A stretch of DNA of 64,000 bases from Levilactobacillus wangkuiensis (GCF_016861605.1 NZ_BOLM01000005.1:140210-204209); one strand, 5' to 3'; shown: positions 42,335-51,723, counted from the first letter of the stretch. Notes: generated by a model not told the origin, from the sequence alone. Translations and numbers: made by a program.

Positions 42335-43477
42335 TTAACCCTGGTGCCGTGGCTTGCGCTTGCCCCAGAACTGGAAGTAGTCGGTCCGCAAAGCCCCGTT
42401 ATACAGCTTCCGCGTCTTCGTGGCCTTTTGACCATAGAAGTGTTCAAATTCCAGATCAGCCGTTAAAATATACTTCGACCAATCAGTCAATGGCTTGAAT
42501 ACTTGTCCCATTTGTTTGTAAAGTTCACGAACGGAGGCCTGATCACTCAGACGTTCCCCGTATGGTGGGTTGGCGACGATGACCCCATCTTCCATGTCCG
42601 TCTTAAAGTCCTGGACGGCTAATTGGCTAAACGTGATGTCTTGTGACAAGCCGGCCTCTTGGGCGTTACGCTTGGCAATAGCCACCATGTTCTCATCAAT
42701 ATCGGTCCCAAAGATCTGTAGTGGCGTATCGTAGTCGGCCTTGGCATCGGCTTCGTCACGCAACTTATCACTCAGCTCTTGAGGCACCCAATCCCAAGTC
42801 TCGCAGGTGAAGTCCCGGTTAAACCCAGGGGCCAGGTTGCGGCCAATCATGGCTGCTTCGATAGGAATGGTCCCAGACCCACACACGGGATCCCAGAATG
42901 GCATGTTCTTGTGCCAACTGGTCAGGGCAATCAAGGCAGCGGCCATGTTTTCCTTCAGTGGCGCGCTACCCTTGCCGACCCGGTAGCCCCGCTTGAACAG
43001 ACTTGAACCGGTGGTGTCCAGCGTCAGCATGACGTGGTCCTTATCGATCATGACTTCCAAGGGGTAAGTGGCGCCGGTTTCAGGCATCCGCGTCCGCCGG
43101 TGATAAACGGCCGCCAATTTAGTGGCAACGGCCTTTTTCACGATGGCTTGGGCGTCGGGCACACTGTGGAGCTGGGACTTCTTCGAACGGCCTTCCACTG
43201 GGAAAGCGGCGTCCATGGGGAGCAGTTCGTCCCAGGCCACGGCCTTAGTGGCTTCAAACAATTCGTCGAAGGTCACGGCATCAAATTCTGCCACGATGAT
43301 CCGAACCCGGTCCGCGGTCCGTAACCACAGGTTCGCCCGCAGTACGTCTTCAATCGTCCCGTCAAACCGGACCCGGCCATTTTCAACCTGGGTATCGTAC
43401 CCGAGGTCTCGTAACTCACGACCGGCAATGGCTTCGATTCCACTGGCAGTGGCCGCGTATAAATGAAATTTCTTCAT
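42335..43477 (-). CDS. THUMP-domain class I rRNA methyltransferase (RlmL/YpsC-like)
   Basis: This 380-residue protein has an N-terminal THUMP domain at about residues 40-150, a SAM site DPVCGSGTIPIEAAMIGRN near 195, and the catalytic VANPPYGERL near 300, as in RlmL-type N2-guanine methylases of 23S rRNA. In Bacillus ypsC sits beside rnpB and gpsB, exactly as here. ATG lies behind AAGGAGGACG. Confidence 0.9.
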   Translation of the reverse strand: MKKFHLYAATASGIEAIAGRELRDLGYDTQVENGRVRFDGTIEDVLRANLWLRTADRVRIIVAEFDAVTFDELFEATKAVAWDELLPMDAAFPVEGRSKKSQLHSVPDAQAIVKKAVATKLAAVYHRRTRMPETGATYPLEVMIDKDHVMLTLDTTGSSLFKRGYRVGKGSAPLKENMAAALIALTSWHKNMPFWDPVCGSGTIPIEAAMIGRNLAPGFNRDFTCETWDWVPQELSDKLRDEADAKADYDTPLQIFGTDIDENMVAIAKRNAQEAGLSQDITFSQLAVQDFKTDMEDGVIVANPPYGERLSDQASVRELYKQMGQVFKPLTDWSKYILTADLEFEHFYGQKATKTRKLYNGALRTDYFQFWGKRKPRHQG

Positions 43478-43553
43478 AACGTCCTCCTTACTTCACTTTA
43501 CTGGGTTGCTAATTTTTACACTGTTCTTGGGCATTTAACCCGATTATAACCAT

Positions 43554-43580
43554 AAAAAAAGGCGGGAGCAAGCTCCCACC
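43554..43580 (-). terminator. rnpB terminator
   Basis: On the minus strand GGTGGGAGC, TT, GCTCCCGCC is followed by seven Ts. Confidence 0.88.
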
Positions 43581-43588
43581 CACCTGAC

Positions 43589-43985
43589 ATGGTGCAAATC
43601 CCTGTAAGCCATGTTTTGTACCACCCAACCGTTTCAGGCAAACGATTGACTGGCAGTAATCATCTATCTCGAGAGTTTCCTCTCCCCCCACATTTCGTTC
43701 ATTTCCATATGTGAAGCGCCCCTACCAAAAGTTTGGGTTGCCCGCTCGAGGGGTTTACCGCGTTCCACCGCCTAAGTTTCCTTAGACGTATCGTCACTGT
43801 GGCACTTTTCAGGGATACTAGGGCATAGCCGAAGCCGTAGCCGTGTTTTCCCGCCGTTACGTTATTGCTAACGTCCCCCGGCTTATTTTTTCACCGAGCA
43901 CGAACACTACAGACATCTCAGTCTGTGCGAGCATGGACTTTCCTCAGCCGACATAAGCCGACCGCGATTACTCAGGATTTACACC
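43589..43985 (-). ncRNA. rnpB: RNase P RNA, Bacillus (B) type
   Basis: About 397 bases. Minus-strand landmarks: GAGGAAAGTCCATGCTCGC near the 5' end, the GGCGGTGGAACGCGGTAAAC core, and GAGAGGAAACTCTC then AGATGATTACTG. P1 pairs GTGTAAATCCTG with CAGGGATTTGCAC. It lies between gpsB and the YpsC-like gene, as in Bacillus. Edges are set by the P1 pairing. Confidence 0.95.
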
Positions 43986-43998
43986 AGTCTTTATAATT

Positions 43999-44352
43999 CT
44001 ACAAACGATGTGACTCGTTTGGATCATTATCTAATTGTGAACCGAAAACGTGCCGTTCCAAATTGGAGAGCCGCTTCAAAATGTCCATGTTAGTGACACT
44101 TGAAGTGGATTGGCTGGTTGTCGTTGCTGCTGGTTGACTTGCACCTACTTGCACTTGGCGAGTGAGTTCGTCGACCTTAGCCAACAACCGTTCGTTTTCT
44201 TCTTGAAGCCGTTGATTCTCCTTCACAAAAGTATCGTAGTCCTTGATCACATTATCCAAGAAACTGTCGACATCGTCGGGATCATACCCGCGCATCTTTT
44301 GACGAAATTGCTTTTGCAAAATCTCTTTAGGAGTAAAATTAACGTTTTCCAT
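43999..44352 (-). CDS. gpsB: GpsB cell-division and wall-synthesis adaptor
   Basis: This 117-residue protein has a DivIVA-like N-terminal domain ([35 protein letters not shown]), a coiled coil to about residue 70, a low-complexity Ser/Thr/Gln linker, and the conserved C-terminal [17 protein letters not shown]. GpsB docks class A PBPs and other division proteins at the septum; a class A PBP gene lies 3 kb away. ATG follows GAGGTG. Confidence 0.93.
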   Translation of the reverse strand: MENVNFTPKEILQKQFRQKMRGYDPDDVDSFLDNVIKDYDTFVKENQRLQEENERLLAKVDELTRQVQVGASQPAATTTSQSTSSVTNMDILKRLSNLERHVFGSQLDNDPNESHRL

Positions 44353-44407
44353 TGATCATTACACCTCGTTATCCTAATCAAACCGGCGATATCTATAATA
44401 CCAGTTT

Positions 44408-44977
44408 TTACTCAAATTGGGAACCATTATTTTTATTTTCTTGATATTCGTTGGCACTTTCTTGTAACCAATCCATATCTATCAGCGTTAGGGGGTAAGC
44501 ATGTTGCTCTTGAAACCGCGTCACAGCGCGATAATCATACTTAGGTTTCCCTTCAACCTCTAAATCATAAACCATTGCGGCCTCATCTGTATGGGATAAC
44601 ATAAATTCTTGATAGTTTCTTAACTGTTGGGGCCCATGATAGGGTTGTTCACTAACTGACTGGTGAAAATCAACCTGGCTCGCCAGCTGCGCATACAGGC
44701 CACGGTTATTCTCATTCCAGTTACCGCCAAACTCAGCAAATGGCGTCATCATCGCAATTTTCAATTCCGGATAGTCCGGCTTTAACGCCAGGCCCACCTC
44801 AATCGACCACTGCTCGACCCCTAGCTGACCACCCGTGATCAACCAGTCAGTCCCATCTTCAATCTTACCGATCAGCATTTTTCTCAATGCATCCTTGATG
44901 ACCAGGAGCTTCGGGTCTTGATTGCCAAAAACACCCAGTTCATAACTGCGGTAGCCCGTCAACCATAACCGACTCAT
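44408..44977 (-). CDS. ypsA: YpsA-like SLOG-fold protein (DUF1273)
   Basis: This 189-residue protein has WLTGYRSYELGVFGNQDPK and DWLITGGQLGVEQWSIEVGL, the nucleotide-loop motifs of YpsA. YpsA affects cell division in Bacillus and Staphylococcus and is usually next to gpsB, as here. The molecular ligand is not settled. ATG follows AAAGGAGG. 55 bp separate it from gpsB. Confidence 0.9.
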   Translation of the reverse strand: MSRLWLTGYRSYELGVFGNQDPKLLVIKDALRKMLIGKIEDGTDWLITGGQLGVEQWSIEVGLALKPDYPELKIAMMTPFAEFGGNWNENNRGLYAQLASQVDFHQSVSEQPYHGPQQLRNYQEFMLSHTDEAAMVYDLEVEGKPKYDYRAVTRFQEQHAYPLTLIDMDWLQESANEYQENKNNGSQFE

Positions 44978-45072
44978 CTCGCGGCCTCCTTTACCGGTAC
45001 CTTACCAGTGTAGCGAAAAAATCCGGCCGACGCAATGAAAAAAGCAGATAGTTGGTAAAACAAGTTTTTTGT

Positions 45073-45275
45073 AGCGCCTCCGGGCTGGTGAAAACTGGGC
45101 CGTGACGCTGTGGGCGCGCGTCCGAAGCCTGAGGTGCGGTCTTCGGACTTACTTTGAGCCTCATAACCCGAGTCTCAAAGATAGCAGTTGCCTAAGCGGG
45201 TTTCCCGCTTAGGCAACTCCCACGGCTGAGCCCATTTTCACCAGCCCTGCGGCTTACACTTGTTTAGCCCGCAAC
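45073..45275 (-). repeat. Structured intergenic element, copy 8 (type A)
   Basis: Outer stem GCGCCTCCGGGCTGGTGAAA / TTTTCACCAGCCCTGCGGC. Internal hairpins: GTCCGAAG/CTTCGGAC (45120-45148), CTTTGAG/CTCAAAG, and AGTTGCCTAAGCGGG/CCCGCTTAGGCAACT (45186-45218), all perfect. Best-formed copy in the window. Confidence 0.82.
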
Positions 45276-45429
45276 TATCTGCTTTTTTCTTGCAGTCGAC
45301 TTGTTAGCTATTTTTTCTAATTCATTGATCTTAGCCGTAAACACTGACTAAACTCAGACGGTCTTAGACCAGATCTCCATTCTATCTTCCTTACACCCGC
45401 TAACCTGATAGCTCAGCTAAGACCGTCGA

Positions 45430-45540
45430 CACAGCTGGGCACCTTGCACCTCTGGTCACTGACATCATCCTCGCCAGCTCACTTTCACCAGCCCTGCAGC
45501 TTCCACTTGTTTGGTCCGCACCTATCTGCCCTTTTCTTGT
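45430..45540 (-). repeat. Structured intergenic element, copy 9 (fragment)
   Basis: GACCGTCGACACAGCTGGGC and CCTCTGGTCACTGACATC are the type B edge. Then TTTCACCAGCCCTGCAGC and TTGTTTGGTCCGC are the type A edge. The central part is missing. Confidence 0.6.
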
Positions 45541-45556
45541 CGCCAGCATGTTCCAG

Positions 45557-45769
45557 TTACATTATCCAATCGCTTTGATTCATTAGTCTTGAACGCATAT
45601 ACTGACTCAATTCAGACTGTCTTAGCCCCAAATAATATTTTGTCTTCCGTTCACACTCATCTAGTTTCATTTTTAATGCTGGATTAACGTCATCATTCAA
45701 CTTTGCTTCCACAAGTTCAAATCGTCCGCGATTTCCAATCCGAGTAAGAATTAAATTTCGTTTAGCGTT
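45557..45769 (-). pseudogene. Coding remnant of unknown origin
   Basis: The minus strand stays open for about 70 codons to a TAA at 45557, without a plausible start; an in-frame TAG lies directly upstream. The text looks protein-like (RIGNRGRFELVEAKLNDD, KTKYYLGLRQSELSQYMRSR) rather than random. More coding-like text in other phases lies upstream (about 45800-45900), next to a run of eight Gs. It is likely the C-terminal stump of a decayed gene; family not recognised. Confidence 0.45.
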
Positions 45770-46105
45770 CTACACTTAAGAAGAACTTCATCACCACTGA
45801 CCCGCAATTCTCATTTAGAGCGTAACCAGTTTTTTCTTACGGCGATTCCCTAAAACTACACAGCTTACTTCTATAGAAGTTTGATTTGACTCAATGCTTA
45901 TCGGGTGAGTCAGAACTACTTAGCCCCCCCCGCTCTTCATCAATTCAACCCACACTTCAAAGAAAAATAATAACCGCCTCACCACAAACATCATTTTTAC
46001 GCTGTCTTCCCCAACCAAATCCCACCTAAATCAGTCCACCCCGCAACCATTCACTTAAGTTCCGTTTAAGTTCGGTCGTTTTGACCATTTATAGACCAGT
46101 TAGAG

Positions 46106-46134
46106 TTTTTATTTCTGGGTCAGCTTGGTATAAT
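46106..46134 (+). promoter_or_regulatory. Promoter reading toward recU through a repeat element
   Basis: Extended -10 TTGGTATAAT (hexamer 46129-46134) with a T-rich, weak -35. Its transcript would run through the structured element at 46264-46540 before recU-pbp1A, or could be the promoter of that element as an RNA. Confidence 0.5.
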
Positions 46135-46263
46135 ATCAATAACTGGGCCACAATCCCATTCGACCAGTTGCTTAAAAATATCACGCCCGCCTTCACGCGT
46201 TGACTAACCTACTATGTCATAACAAAGTACAGGCTTAGTCGTTACCAGCCCACGCAGCTGACG

Positions 46264-46540
46264 GCCAACACGATGTCAGCCGCAGAGCTAGTGAAAATGT
46301 GCCCGTTGTGGGAGTGACCAGAGGTGCGCCAAGGTCCCCGGCTGTGTCGGTGCTCTTAGCTGAGTGAACTTCTCAGGTTAGTGCACGGGACAACCTTTGA
46401 GACCGCTTCTCAGGCTCAAAGTTGAGGTGGAAGCCCGCCTTTCAGGCTGGAACCGGCCCCATAGCCGGGGACCTTGAGCGCACCGTCGGGAACGGACGCA
46501 ACGCGGCTCATTTTCACCAACCCGGAGGCGCTGTAAAGAA
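46264..46540 (+). repeat. Structured intergenic element, copy 10 (A edges, B core)
   Basis: Type A edges (GTCAGCCGCAGAGCTAGTGA; TTTTCACCAACCCGGAGGCG) enclose a type B core: GTGACCAGAGGTGCGCCAAG, a CTTAGCTGAG hairpin, CTTTGAG/CTCAAAG, and GGAAGCCCGCCTTTCAGGCT flanked by GGT/ACC. It shows that A and B are modules of one family. It lies in the recU leader. Confidence 0.7.
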
Positions 46541-46597
46541 CCAATTTAAAAGTCAACTGCGAATGGGTGGTTGCAAGGCAAGGAGGGTGAGGAGTCA

Positions 46598-47200
46598 ATG
46601 ACTATTCGGTATCCCAATGGGAATGCCTACCAGGCACCAGCAGCAAAGACGGGGCCCAAGTTCCCCAGCACCTACACCAACTACGGTAAGCGAGGCATGA
46701 CGCTGGAAGAGGAGCTTAACGAAAGCAATACCTACTATGAAACCACCGGGGTTGCCGTCGTTCATAAGAAGCCCACGCCCATCAAAATCGTCAAGGTCGA
46801 TTACCCCAAGCGTAGCGCGGCCGTCATCAAGGAAGCCTACTTCAGTACGGCCTCCACGACCGACTACAACGGGGTCTACCAGGGCCACTACCTGGACTTT
46901 GACGCCAAGGAAACGCGCAATCAGTCGTCGTTTCCCTTGAAAAACTTTCATCAACATCAGATCGATCACATGCGGGCTTGTACCGCTCAAGGCGGCATCT
47001 GTTTTGCCATTATTAAATTTGTCACCCGCCATGAGGTTTACTTGTACCGTGGGACCGACCTGTATGATTTCTGGGACGCACAGTTAAAGGGCGGCCGTAA
47101 ATCCATCCCCTACGCAGAAATTGCGGCGAACGGGATTCAGATTACCGCCGAGCTCCAACTGCCGATTCCCTATCTCAAAGCCGTGGATCAGCTTCTCTAA
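46598..47200 (+). CDS. recU: Holliday junction resolvase RecU
   Basis: This 200-residue endonuclease has RecU marks: YGKRGMTLEEELNESNTYY at the start, YFSTASTTDYNGVYQGHYLD with the metal-binding Asp, FDAKET, and NFHQHQIDHMRACTAQGGIC. It cuts recombination junctions and helps chromosome separation. ATG 46598 follows GGTGAGGAG. The recU-pbp1A pair, 45 bp apart, is the standard Firmicute operon. Confidence 0.95.
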   Translation: MTIRYPNGNAYQAPAAKTGPKFPSTYTNYGKRGMTLEEELNESNTYYETTGVAVVHKKPTPIKIVKVDYPKRSAAVIKEAYFSTASTTDYNGVYQGHYLDFDAKETRNQSSFPLKNFHQHQIDHMRACTAQGGICFAIIKFVTRHEVYLYRGTDLYDFWDAQLKGGRKSIPYAEIAANGIQITAELQLPIPYLKAVDQLL

Positions 47201-47245
47201 TCGTTTCATCCGAGCTGACCACGTTTAAACACAAAGGAGATTACC

Positions 47246-49567
47246 ATGTCTAGTAACAATACCCCTCGACAGACGCGTATGAGTCGTAACGCCGAGCGTA
47301 AGCCAAGCGGTCCCAAGAAACCGCATACTGGCTGGCGGACCTTCCGCCGAATTCTCTTCGTCATCGTCGCCATTGGCGTGTTTGCCATTCTGGCCGGCGC
47401 TGGCCTGTTCTTCTTCTATGCGCAGAGTGCGCCCAAGATTTCCGAGGGTGCCCTGTCCAGTGACACCTCGACGCGAGTCTATGATGCCAACGGTACCGTG
47501 ATTTCGCGGCTGGGCGCTCAGAACCGGAACTACGTGAAGACCAAGAACATCCCCGACACCTTGAAAAATGCCGTCGTTTCTACTGAAGACCGGCGTTTCT
47601 ACAAGAACAACGGGGTCGACCCCATCCGGATCATCGGGGCCGCCTTCGCCAACGTCAGTGGGTCTTCCCTGGGGATGCAAGGGGGCAGTACCTTGACGCA
47701 ACAACTGGTCAAGCTGTCTGTCTTCTCCACCGCCGCCTCCGACCGAACGCTGAAACGTAAGGCCCAGGAAGCCTGGTTAGCCCTCAAGGTCGACCACGAC
47801 TACTCCAAGGACCAAATTTTGGAATACTACATCAACAAGGTTTACATGGGCAACGGGGTCTACGGGATGCAGACGGCCGCCCAGTACTACTACGGCAAGA
47901 CGCTAAAGGGCTTGGATCTCGCCCAATTGGCCCTCTTAGCCGGCATGCCACAGTCCCCAACCAATTACGACCCCACCACGTATCCGGCCTTAGCGAAGAA
48001 ACGGCGGGACCTGGTGTTGGAGGCCATGGCCAAGAACAACGCCATCACCTCTGCTCAGGCACAACAAGCCGAGGCGACCAGTATTACCACCGGCTTGGTC
48101 AAGTCGCACAAATCGACCAGTACCAGTGCCAAGACGACCAAGGTCATCGACGCCTACCTCAAGCAGGTTTACGCCGAACTGAAGTCTAAGGGCTACAACA
48201 CCACGACCGGTGGGTTGAAAGTTTACACCAACCTGGACATGGGCGCCCAAAAGCAACTGTACAACATCGTCAACGGGACGGCCTACGTGGCCTTCCCGTC
48301 CGATAAGTTCCAAGTGGGTTCCACGATCGTTAACCCGAACAACGGGAAGGTCGTCGCCATGATTGGTGGCCGGAAGACCGGGAACGTCACGTTTGGCCTG
48401 AACCGAGCCGTCCAAAAGGACCGGTCCAGTGCTTCGACGGCTAAGCCACTGATGGATTACGGTCCCGCCATCGAGCACCTCTACTACCCAACTTACGAAC
48501 CCGTGAAGGATACCGCCTTTACCTACCCAGGCACGACGCGGAACCTTTACGACTGGGACCGCAAGTACCAAGGGACCATTACCATGCGTAAGGCCTTGGT
48601 TGAATCACGGAACATCCCCGCCGTCCGGACGCTGCAAAACGTCGGTATCAAACGGGCCACCTCCTTCCTGAGTGGTTTAGGGATGGACTTTGATAAGACC
48701 CTGACCCTGCAAAATGGGATTGGCCTGTACATCTCCTCCGAACAAGAAGCCGCGGCCTACGCTGCCTTCGCGAACGGCGGGAACTACTACAAGCCATACC
48801 TGGTCTCCAAGGTCGTCACGCAGGATGGGAAGGCCCACAAGTATTCCGCCACGCCTAAGCGAGCCATGTCGGCCGCGACGGCGTTCATGCTGACGGATAT
48901 GATGAAGGGCGTCATGACCAATGAAAATGGGTCCGGGCGTTCAGCGGCCATTTCCGGGCTGTATCAGGCCGGAAAGACCGGGACCGACTCCTACCCTGAC
49001 GATTACGCGGACAAGGTGCCTGACGGCGCAACCATGGACTCCTGGTTCACCGGTTACACCAAGAACTACGCCATCTCCGTTTGGACCGGATACGACAAGC
49101 AATTCCAGACCGGCCACTACGTGAGTGAAACGCAGACCACCATTGCCCAAGAAATCTACAAGTATGAAATGTCCTACCTGGCCAGCAAGTCGACGAACTC
49201 CGACTGGACGGCCCCAAGCACCGTGACCGAGACAACTCAAAATGGGAGTAAAGAATACTACATTACGGGTCACGCCGGGACGGTCGCGGACACCACGGCT
49301 ACCAGCCAATACGGCTCAACCAACACGACGAGCTCATCGGCCTACAGCAACAACAGTCAGGTCACAACCAACAACAATACCACACAGGCCAGTTCTTCCA
49401 CGACGGAATCCAGCACCAGTAAGGAATCCTCGAGCACGGAACAGACGCCTGGTGGCGATGGCAACGATGACGGGGATGATACGGGAACCACGTCAACCGA
49501 ATCATCGTCGGCAACGACCACTGAGAAGAGCAACTCAACGGCCAAGACCACTGACGATAACAAATAG
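47246..49567 (+). CDS. pbp1A: Class A penicillin-binding protein 1A
   Basis: This 773-residue bifunctional wall synthase has one membrane helix near residues 35-58, a glycosyltransferase domain (STEDRRFYKNNGVDPIRIIG, MQGGSTLTQQLVKLS), and a transpeptidase domain with SxxK in SASTAKPLMD, SxN in VESRNIPA and KTG in QAGKTGTDS. The last about 110 residues are a low-complexity Ser/Thr/Asn/Asp tail outside the membrane, common in lactobacilli. ATG lies behind AAAGGAG. Partner recU precedes it; GpsB is encoded nearby. Confidence 0.95.
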   Translation: MSSNNTPRQTRMSRNAERKPSGPKKPHTGWRTFRRILFVIVAIGVFAILAGAGLFFFYAQSAPKISEGALSSDTSTRVYDANGTVISRLGAQNRNYVKTKNIPDTLKNAVVSTEDRRFYKNNGVDPIRIIGAAFANVSGSSLGMQGGSTLTQQLVKLSVFSTAASDRTLKRKAQEAWLALKVDHDYSKDQILEYYINKVYMGNGVYGMQTAAQYYYGKTLKGLDLAQLALLAGMPQSPTNYDPTTYPALAKKRRDLVLEAMAKNNAITSAQAQQAEATSITTGLVKSHKSTSTSAKTTKVIDAYLKQVYAELKSKGYNTTTGGLKVYTNLDMGAQKQLYNIVNGTAYVAFPSDKFQVGSTIVNPNNGKVVAMIGGRKTGNVTFGLNRAVQKDRSSASTAKPLMDYGPAIEHLYYPTYEPVKDTAFTYPGTTRNLYDWDRKYQGTITMRKALVESRNIPAVRTLQNVGIKRATSFLSGLGMDFDKTLTLQNGIGLYISSEQEAAAYAAFANGGNYYKPYLVSKVVTQDGKAHKYSATPKRAMSAATAFMLTDMMKGVMTNENGSGRSAAISGLYQAGKTGTDSYPDDYADKVPDGATMDSWFTGYTKNYAISVWTGYDKQFQTGHYVSETQTTIAQEIYKYEMSYLASKSTNSDWTAPSTVTETTQNGSKEYYITGHAGTVADTTATSQYGSTNTTSSSAYSNNSQVTTNNNTTQASSSTTESSTSKESSSTEQTPGGDGNDDGDDTGTTSTESSSATTTEKSNSTAKTTDDNK

Positions 49568-49581
49568 CCTCAGTGAACACG

Positions 49582-49617
49582 AAGCGCCCCACCGAATTTT
49601 TCGGTGAGGCGCTTTTT
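49582..49617. terminator. Terminator of recU-pbp1A
   Basis: AAGCGCCCCACCGAA / TTCGGTGAGGCGCTTTTT, 15 bases after the stop. Confidence 0.9.
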
Positions 49618-49630
49618 AAGTCCCATTTAT

Positions 49631-50563
49631 TTAGCGGCACAACAACAGGTCGGCCGTGACGGGCACGCTGGCCACTCGCCCCGTCGCCGCCAGGTCAAAG
49701 GCCGCGGCCCCGATTTGACGAAAATGGTGGTCGATTGTGGGTAACCCCAGAAGTTGGCCCGACACCTGATTCTCCTGACCCATCAAGGCCGGTGCTGTTC
49801 GGTGCTGATCCAGGTACCCCTGCCGAATGCCGGTGGCGATGTCATCCCCGTTGCTAAAAATATAATCTAAGTCTGGGGTTTTGGCCAGGTCAGCGGCGAC
49901 GCGGTAGCCGTCCTGATAGGTGGTCACGTTCGTTTCGACGATAGTGGGAACACAGCCAAAGACCCGTTTAAAGGCCGCCAGGGTCGCCCGACTCGTAGCG
50001 CTCAGGGAAGCGTCACGACTCAGCGTCAGGGCAATGTGCTGGTAGCCCTGCCCCTTCAGCCAACGAAACGCTTGTAGATAGGCCGCTTCACGCTGGGAAT
50101 AGGCCGCCGCCAAGGGCTGGGTCCCCGGATCTTCGCAACAGACCACGGCGCCGTATTGCTGAGCCGCCACCAGGTCCGTCAACGGAATCGCTCGTGACGT
50201 GAAAATCAAGGCGTCAAAGGCCTTGCGGTGCAGTTGGGACAGGTAAGTCCGTTCTAGGGCCGCGTCGTACTTGGACTGGAGCAGAACCACGTTATAGTCG
50301 GCCGCAAACGCCGCACCGGAAATACCGTTCACAATTTCCGTGAAGAATGGCGCATTCAAATGGGGCACCACCACGCCAACGTTGGCCGTGCGTCCCTGAC
50401 TCAGGTCCCGGGCAATGTCATTGGGCACGTAATCCAACTGGGCGATGACCGCCTGAATCTTGGCCGCGGCGGTCGCCGACACGTACCCGCTGTGATTGAG
50501 GGTCCGTGAGACCGTCGCGGGTGAATACCCGGCCTGCCGGGCAATGTCCCGAATATTTGCCAT
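49631..50563 (-). CDS. LacI-family regulator
   Basis: This 310-residue protein has an N-terminal helix-turn-helix with hinge (NIRDIARQAGYSPATVSRTL, YVPNDIARDLSQGRTANVGV) and a periplasmic-binding-protein-like effector domain. ATG 50563 is preferred to 50569 by ribosome-site spacing (GGGAG). It lies 24 bases after a HAD phosphatase gene on the same strand, so the pair may be an operon; no sugar transporter is nearby to suggest the effector. Confidence 0.88.
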   Translation of the reverse strand: MANIRDIARQAGYSPATVSRTLNHSGYVSATAAAKIQAVIAQLDYVPNDIARDLSQGRTANVGVVVPHLNAPFFTEIVNGISGAAFAADYNVVLLQSKYDAALERTYLSQLHRKAFDALIFTSRAIPLTDLVAAQQYGAVVCCEDPGTQPLAAAYSQREAAYLQAFRWLKGQGYQHIALTLSRDASLSATSRATLAAFKRVFGCVPTIVETNVTTYQDGYRVAADLAKTPDLDYIFSNGDDIATGIRQGYLDQHRTAPALMGQENQVSGQLLGLPTIDHHFRQIGAAAFDLAATGRVASVPVTADLLLCR

Positions 50564-50587
50564 GATCATTGCTCCCTTCCGTCCGAG

Positions 50588-51391
50588 TTAATCCGCTAAT
50601 TTCAGGTAATGCCGCATCCCGTACACGACGCCATCCTCATCATTGGTCTTGGTGACGTAGCGGCCGGCTTCCTGAATCTCGGCGATGGCGTTGCCCATCA
50701 CGACGGGCGTCCCAACTGCCTGGAGCATGGGCAGGTCGTTGTGACCGTCACCAAATGCCGCGGCATCCGTCGCGTCAAGTTGCTGTTGGGCTAACAGATA
50801 GACCACGCCTTGCGACTTTAAGGCCCGCTGACTGGTGATTTCCAGGTAGGCCTCGCCGGACTGTTGGATGTTAACGGGTAAGCCTAACGCCGTTAATTGC
50901 TGCGCTAACTCTAGCCTAACCGCTGGTGCGCTGACAATCAACATAATTTTCATCAGCTGCCGGCTCTGGGCGAGTTCGGCCAATGACTGGCGCACCACCA
51001 CCGGACTCTGATGCGTCAGCGATTGCTCGTGTAAAATCCCCGCGTCCACTCGCTGCGTATACCAGGTCGTCTGGTCGTAAACACTGACGCTGACCGCTGG
51101 AAACGTCCGTTCAATCAGTGTGAGCAACTGTACGCTAGCCGCCACTGGCAAGGCGTGCTGAACCAAGGCCACTCCAGTCACCGGGTCAAAGATCAGGCCC
51201 CCGTTAAACGCAATCTGTGGGGCCGTCAACTCCAACTGCTGAATCGCCGTGGCCATTTCCAGTGGGGCCCGGGCCGAGACCAGGGTGACCGGGACGGGGC
51301 TGGTGCGCACCGCCGCAATCGTGCCCTCACTCAGCTCGCCCGTACTGGTTAATAGCGTTCCGTCCATGTCCGAAAAAATTTGTTTGATCAC
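50588..51391 (-). CDS. Cof-type HAD phosphatase
   Basis: This protein of about 267 residues has HAD motif I FSDMDGTLLTSTGEL, motif III lysine near SQRALKSQGVV, and motif IV DAAAFGDGHNDLPMLQAVGT. Cof-type members remove phosphate from sugar phosphates, flavin or pyridoxal phosphates. Start GTG 51391 fits the GAGGAG site better than GTG 51400. It is first of a pair with the LacI regulator. The pair interrupts the usual synteny between dnaD and pbp1A. Confidence 0.88.
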   Translation of the reverse strand: MIKQIFSDMDGTLLTSTGELSEGTIAAVRTSPVPVTLVSARAPLEMATAIQQLELTAPQIAFNGGLIFDPVTGVALVQHALPVAASVQLLTLIERTFPAVSVSVYDQTTWYTQRVDAGILHEQSLTHQSPVVVRQSLAELAQSRQLMKIMLIVSAPAVRLELAQQLTALGLPVNIQQSGEAYLEITSQRALKSQGVVYLLAQQQLDATDAAAFGDGHNDLPMLQAVGTPVVMGNAIAEIQEAGRYVTKTNDEDGVVYGMRHYLKLAD

Positions 51392-51460
51392 GTCGTCCAC
51401 TCCTCTAATTTTCTAACTGGCTCTAGCTTACCGTGTGGAACGCGTTTCATAGCAAGTGCC

Positions 51461-51517
51461 AAAAGAAAAAAGTTTAGACCAGCCCAATTGCGGGCAAGTC
51501 TAAACTCTCTTCTTTTG
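51461..51517. terminator. Long hairpin terminator
   Basis: GTTTAGAC.AGCCC / GGGC.AGTCTAAAC, extended by outer AAAAGAA/TTCTTTT pairs, between the small membrane gene and the HAD promoter. Confidence 0.75.
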
Positions 51518-51525
51518 CCTAGTTC

Positions 51526-51723
51526 TTAACCTTTAACCCACCACTTCAAAAAATTAATAGGTGGGTTTTTGTAGGTCATCATCATCCGAATCAGTGCCAG
51601 GAGCGCCAGGCTTCCAATCAAGAGATTGAAAAACCAATCATATTGAAACGCTGGTTCTGTAAAAGCAGCTTTAAGTTTGAAGGCAAACAAAACCAGAACC
51701 CAAAACCTAACTGACTTGAACAT
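51526..51723 (-). CDS. Small two-helix membrane protein
   Basis: A 65-residue protein with hydrophobic stretches SVRFWVLVLFAFKLKAAF and DWFFNLLIGSLALLALIRMM and a C-terminal KWWVKG. ATG 51723 is preceded by TTGGAGGGAGG, a strong ribosome site that supports translation. Same length and layout as the small protein at 39188-39385 but no clear sequence identity. No family recognised. Confidence 0.6.
   Translation of the reverse strand: MFKSVRFWVLVLFAFKLKAAFTEPAFQYDWFFNLLIGSLALLALIRMMMTYKNPPINFLKWWVKG

Noticed and set aside
39188..51723. Homology between the two 65-residue membrane proteins (39188-39385 and 51526-51723)
   Set aside because: Same length and helix layout only; the sequences do not align convincingly by eye.
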